From contig JAFXHX010000013.1 of assembly GCA_017536205.1 (NCBI GenBank), forward strand, positions 1 through 40,896: a DNA stretch of 40,896 bases, read 5' to 3'. Shown here in pieces: positions 40,478-40,896 of the stretch (within the stretch, counting starts at the first letter, position 1; each line of letters begins with the position of its first letter). This stretch comes from Clostridia bacterium (GTDB lineage: Bacteria; Bacillota; Clostridia; Christensenellales; Borkfalkiaceae). The position numbers and the translations under genes were made by a program. The notes below the pieces were generated by a model. It was not told the DNA's origin and ran no database searches. It worked only from the letters and a program-made list of their open reading frames with translations.

Positions 40478-40896
40478 ATGGCTAACAAAAAAAAGCAACA
40501 TTATGTTCCACAATGTATATTAAAGAATTTTACTAATAAGCAAAACCAATTTTATATTTTTCAAACATTAAAAAACACAATAATTCCCCGTTTGGTTCAT
40601 TATAAAGACCATTGTTATACGGATTACCTGTATGGTAAAGATGGCAAGTGGGAAGATTGGTTGGGAGAACAAGAAAGTAAAATATCCCCTATCTTTCAAT
40701 CTATTATAAATGGAACGATTTTAACCAAGGAACAAGAGAATTTAGTTAAGCAATATATTTTAGTGCAATATATGAGAACTGAAAAAACTATTGATATGAA
40801 CCATAATATGATAGCGCAAATATATTCACAGATAATTCCCAATATTGCTAAAAATGCAGGAATTAACATTTCCCAACAAACCGCAAAATTATATGC
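40478..40896 (+). CDS. DUF4238-family protein, truncated by the window end
   Basis: The first 139 codons of a gene run off the right edge. The protein begins MANKKKQHYVPQCILKNFTN, matching the HYVPxxxLxNF opening of DUF4238 proteins. It continues with DWLGEQESKISPIFQSII and a QYMRTEKT segment, also found in that family. Function of DUF4238 is unknown to me. A GAGGAG ribosome site precedes the ATG, 26 nt after the two-TM gene, so it is probably the fifth gene of the operon. Confidence 0.8.
   Translation, partial: MANKKKQHYVPQCILKNFTNKQNQFYIFQTLKNTIIPRLVHYKDHCYTDYLYGKDGKWEDWLGEQESKISPIFQSIINGTILTKEQENLVKQYILVQYMRTEKTIDMNHNMIAQIYSQIIPNIAKNAGINISQQTAKLY

Noticed and set aside
33561..40896. Complete prophage or conjugative element
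   Set aside because: No capsid, tail, relaxase or conjugation gene is visible and the right end is outside the window, so only an island left end can be claimed.

Overview
The window looks like a chromosome segment of an uncultured, low-G+C, spore-forming Clostridia-type Firmicute. The grounds are spoIVA, YlbM/TmcAL, YnzC/DUF896, YrzB/DUF1292, YerC, EndoA/MazF, a HrcA-type CIRCE operator and strong sigma-A-like promoters (TTGACA-17-TATAAT variants). No genus can be named from sequence alone. From 199 to 33345 almost every gene is on the minus strand; fba, tmcAL, a small membrane protein, an unknown gene at 29547 and a SulP transporter are exceptions.

Housekeeping region, read in the direction of transcription (right to left). 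EF-G-like GTPase, fruK-like kinase and HD hydrolase form one operon (199-3846). spoIVA (3989-5467) lies downstream of DUF512 radical SAM, der and plsY (5522-8890). A membrane protein, pncB, an unknown protein, lspA and a rluD-type synthase form an operon (8962-12676). mazF (12773-13123) diverges from fba (13296-14276). An amino-acid ABC importer operon carries a TrpR-like YerC regulator and queH at its end (14343-17558); its binding protein appears circularly permuted. htpG is under CIRCE control. An intergenic array of a structured repeat (19761-20290) is followed by rpmF/yceD, pta, tmcAL, the ruvX-DUF1292 pair, a cysteine desulfurase with a large ABC transporter, two divergent unknown genes, SulP, a HAD phosphatase, a coiled-coil protein and a 58-aa YnzC-like gene too short for routine ORF calling.

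Accessory region. A complete tRNA-Leu(UAA) (33474-33560) is followed at once by a tyrosine recombinase gene broken by a one-base shift at an A8 tract (33769-34681), then by visibly more AT-rich cargo running off the right edge. This looks like the left end of a tRNA-integrated mobile element. Cargo block 1 (34937-37138) encodes one small membrane protein and two lipoproteins. Cargo block 2 starts at a consensus promoter (37220-37248) and holds five closely spaced genes: a PD-(D/E)XK-like protein, an Xre-type HTH protein, a Thg1-like 3'-5' nucleotidyltransferase, a two-TM protein and a DUF4238 protein cut by the window end. This block is the best candidate for an undescribed system.

Other points of interest: a family of terminator-linked, possibly RNA-structured repeats at 1-198 and 19761-20290; a recurring leaderless arrangement in which the -10 box ends 5-6 nt before the ATG; and an EF-G paralogue whose guanine-recognition motif lacks its lysine.
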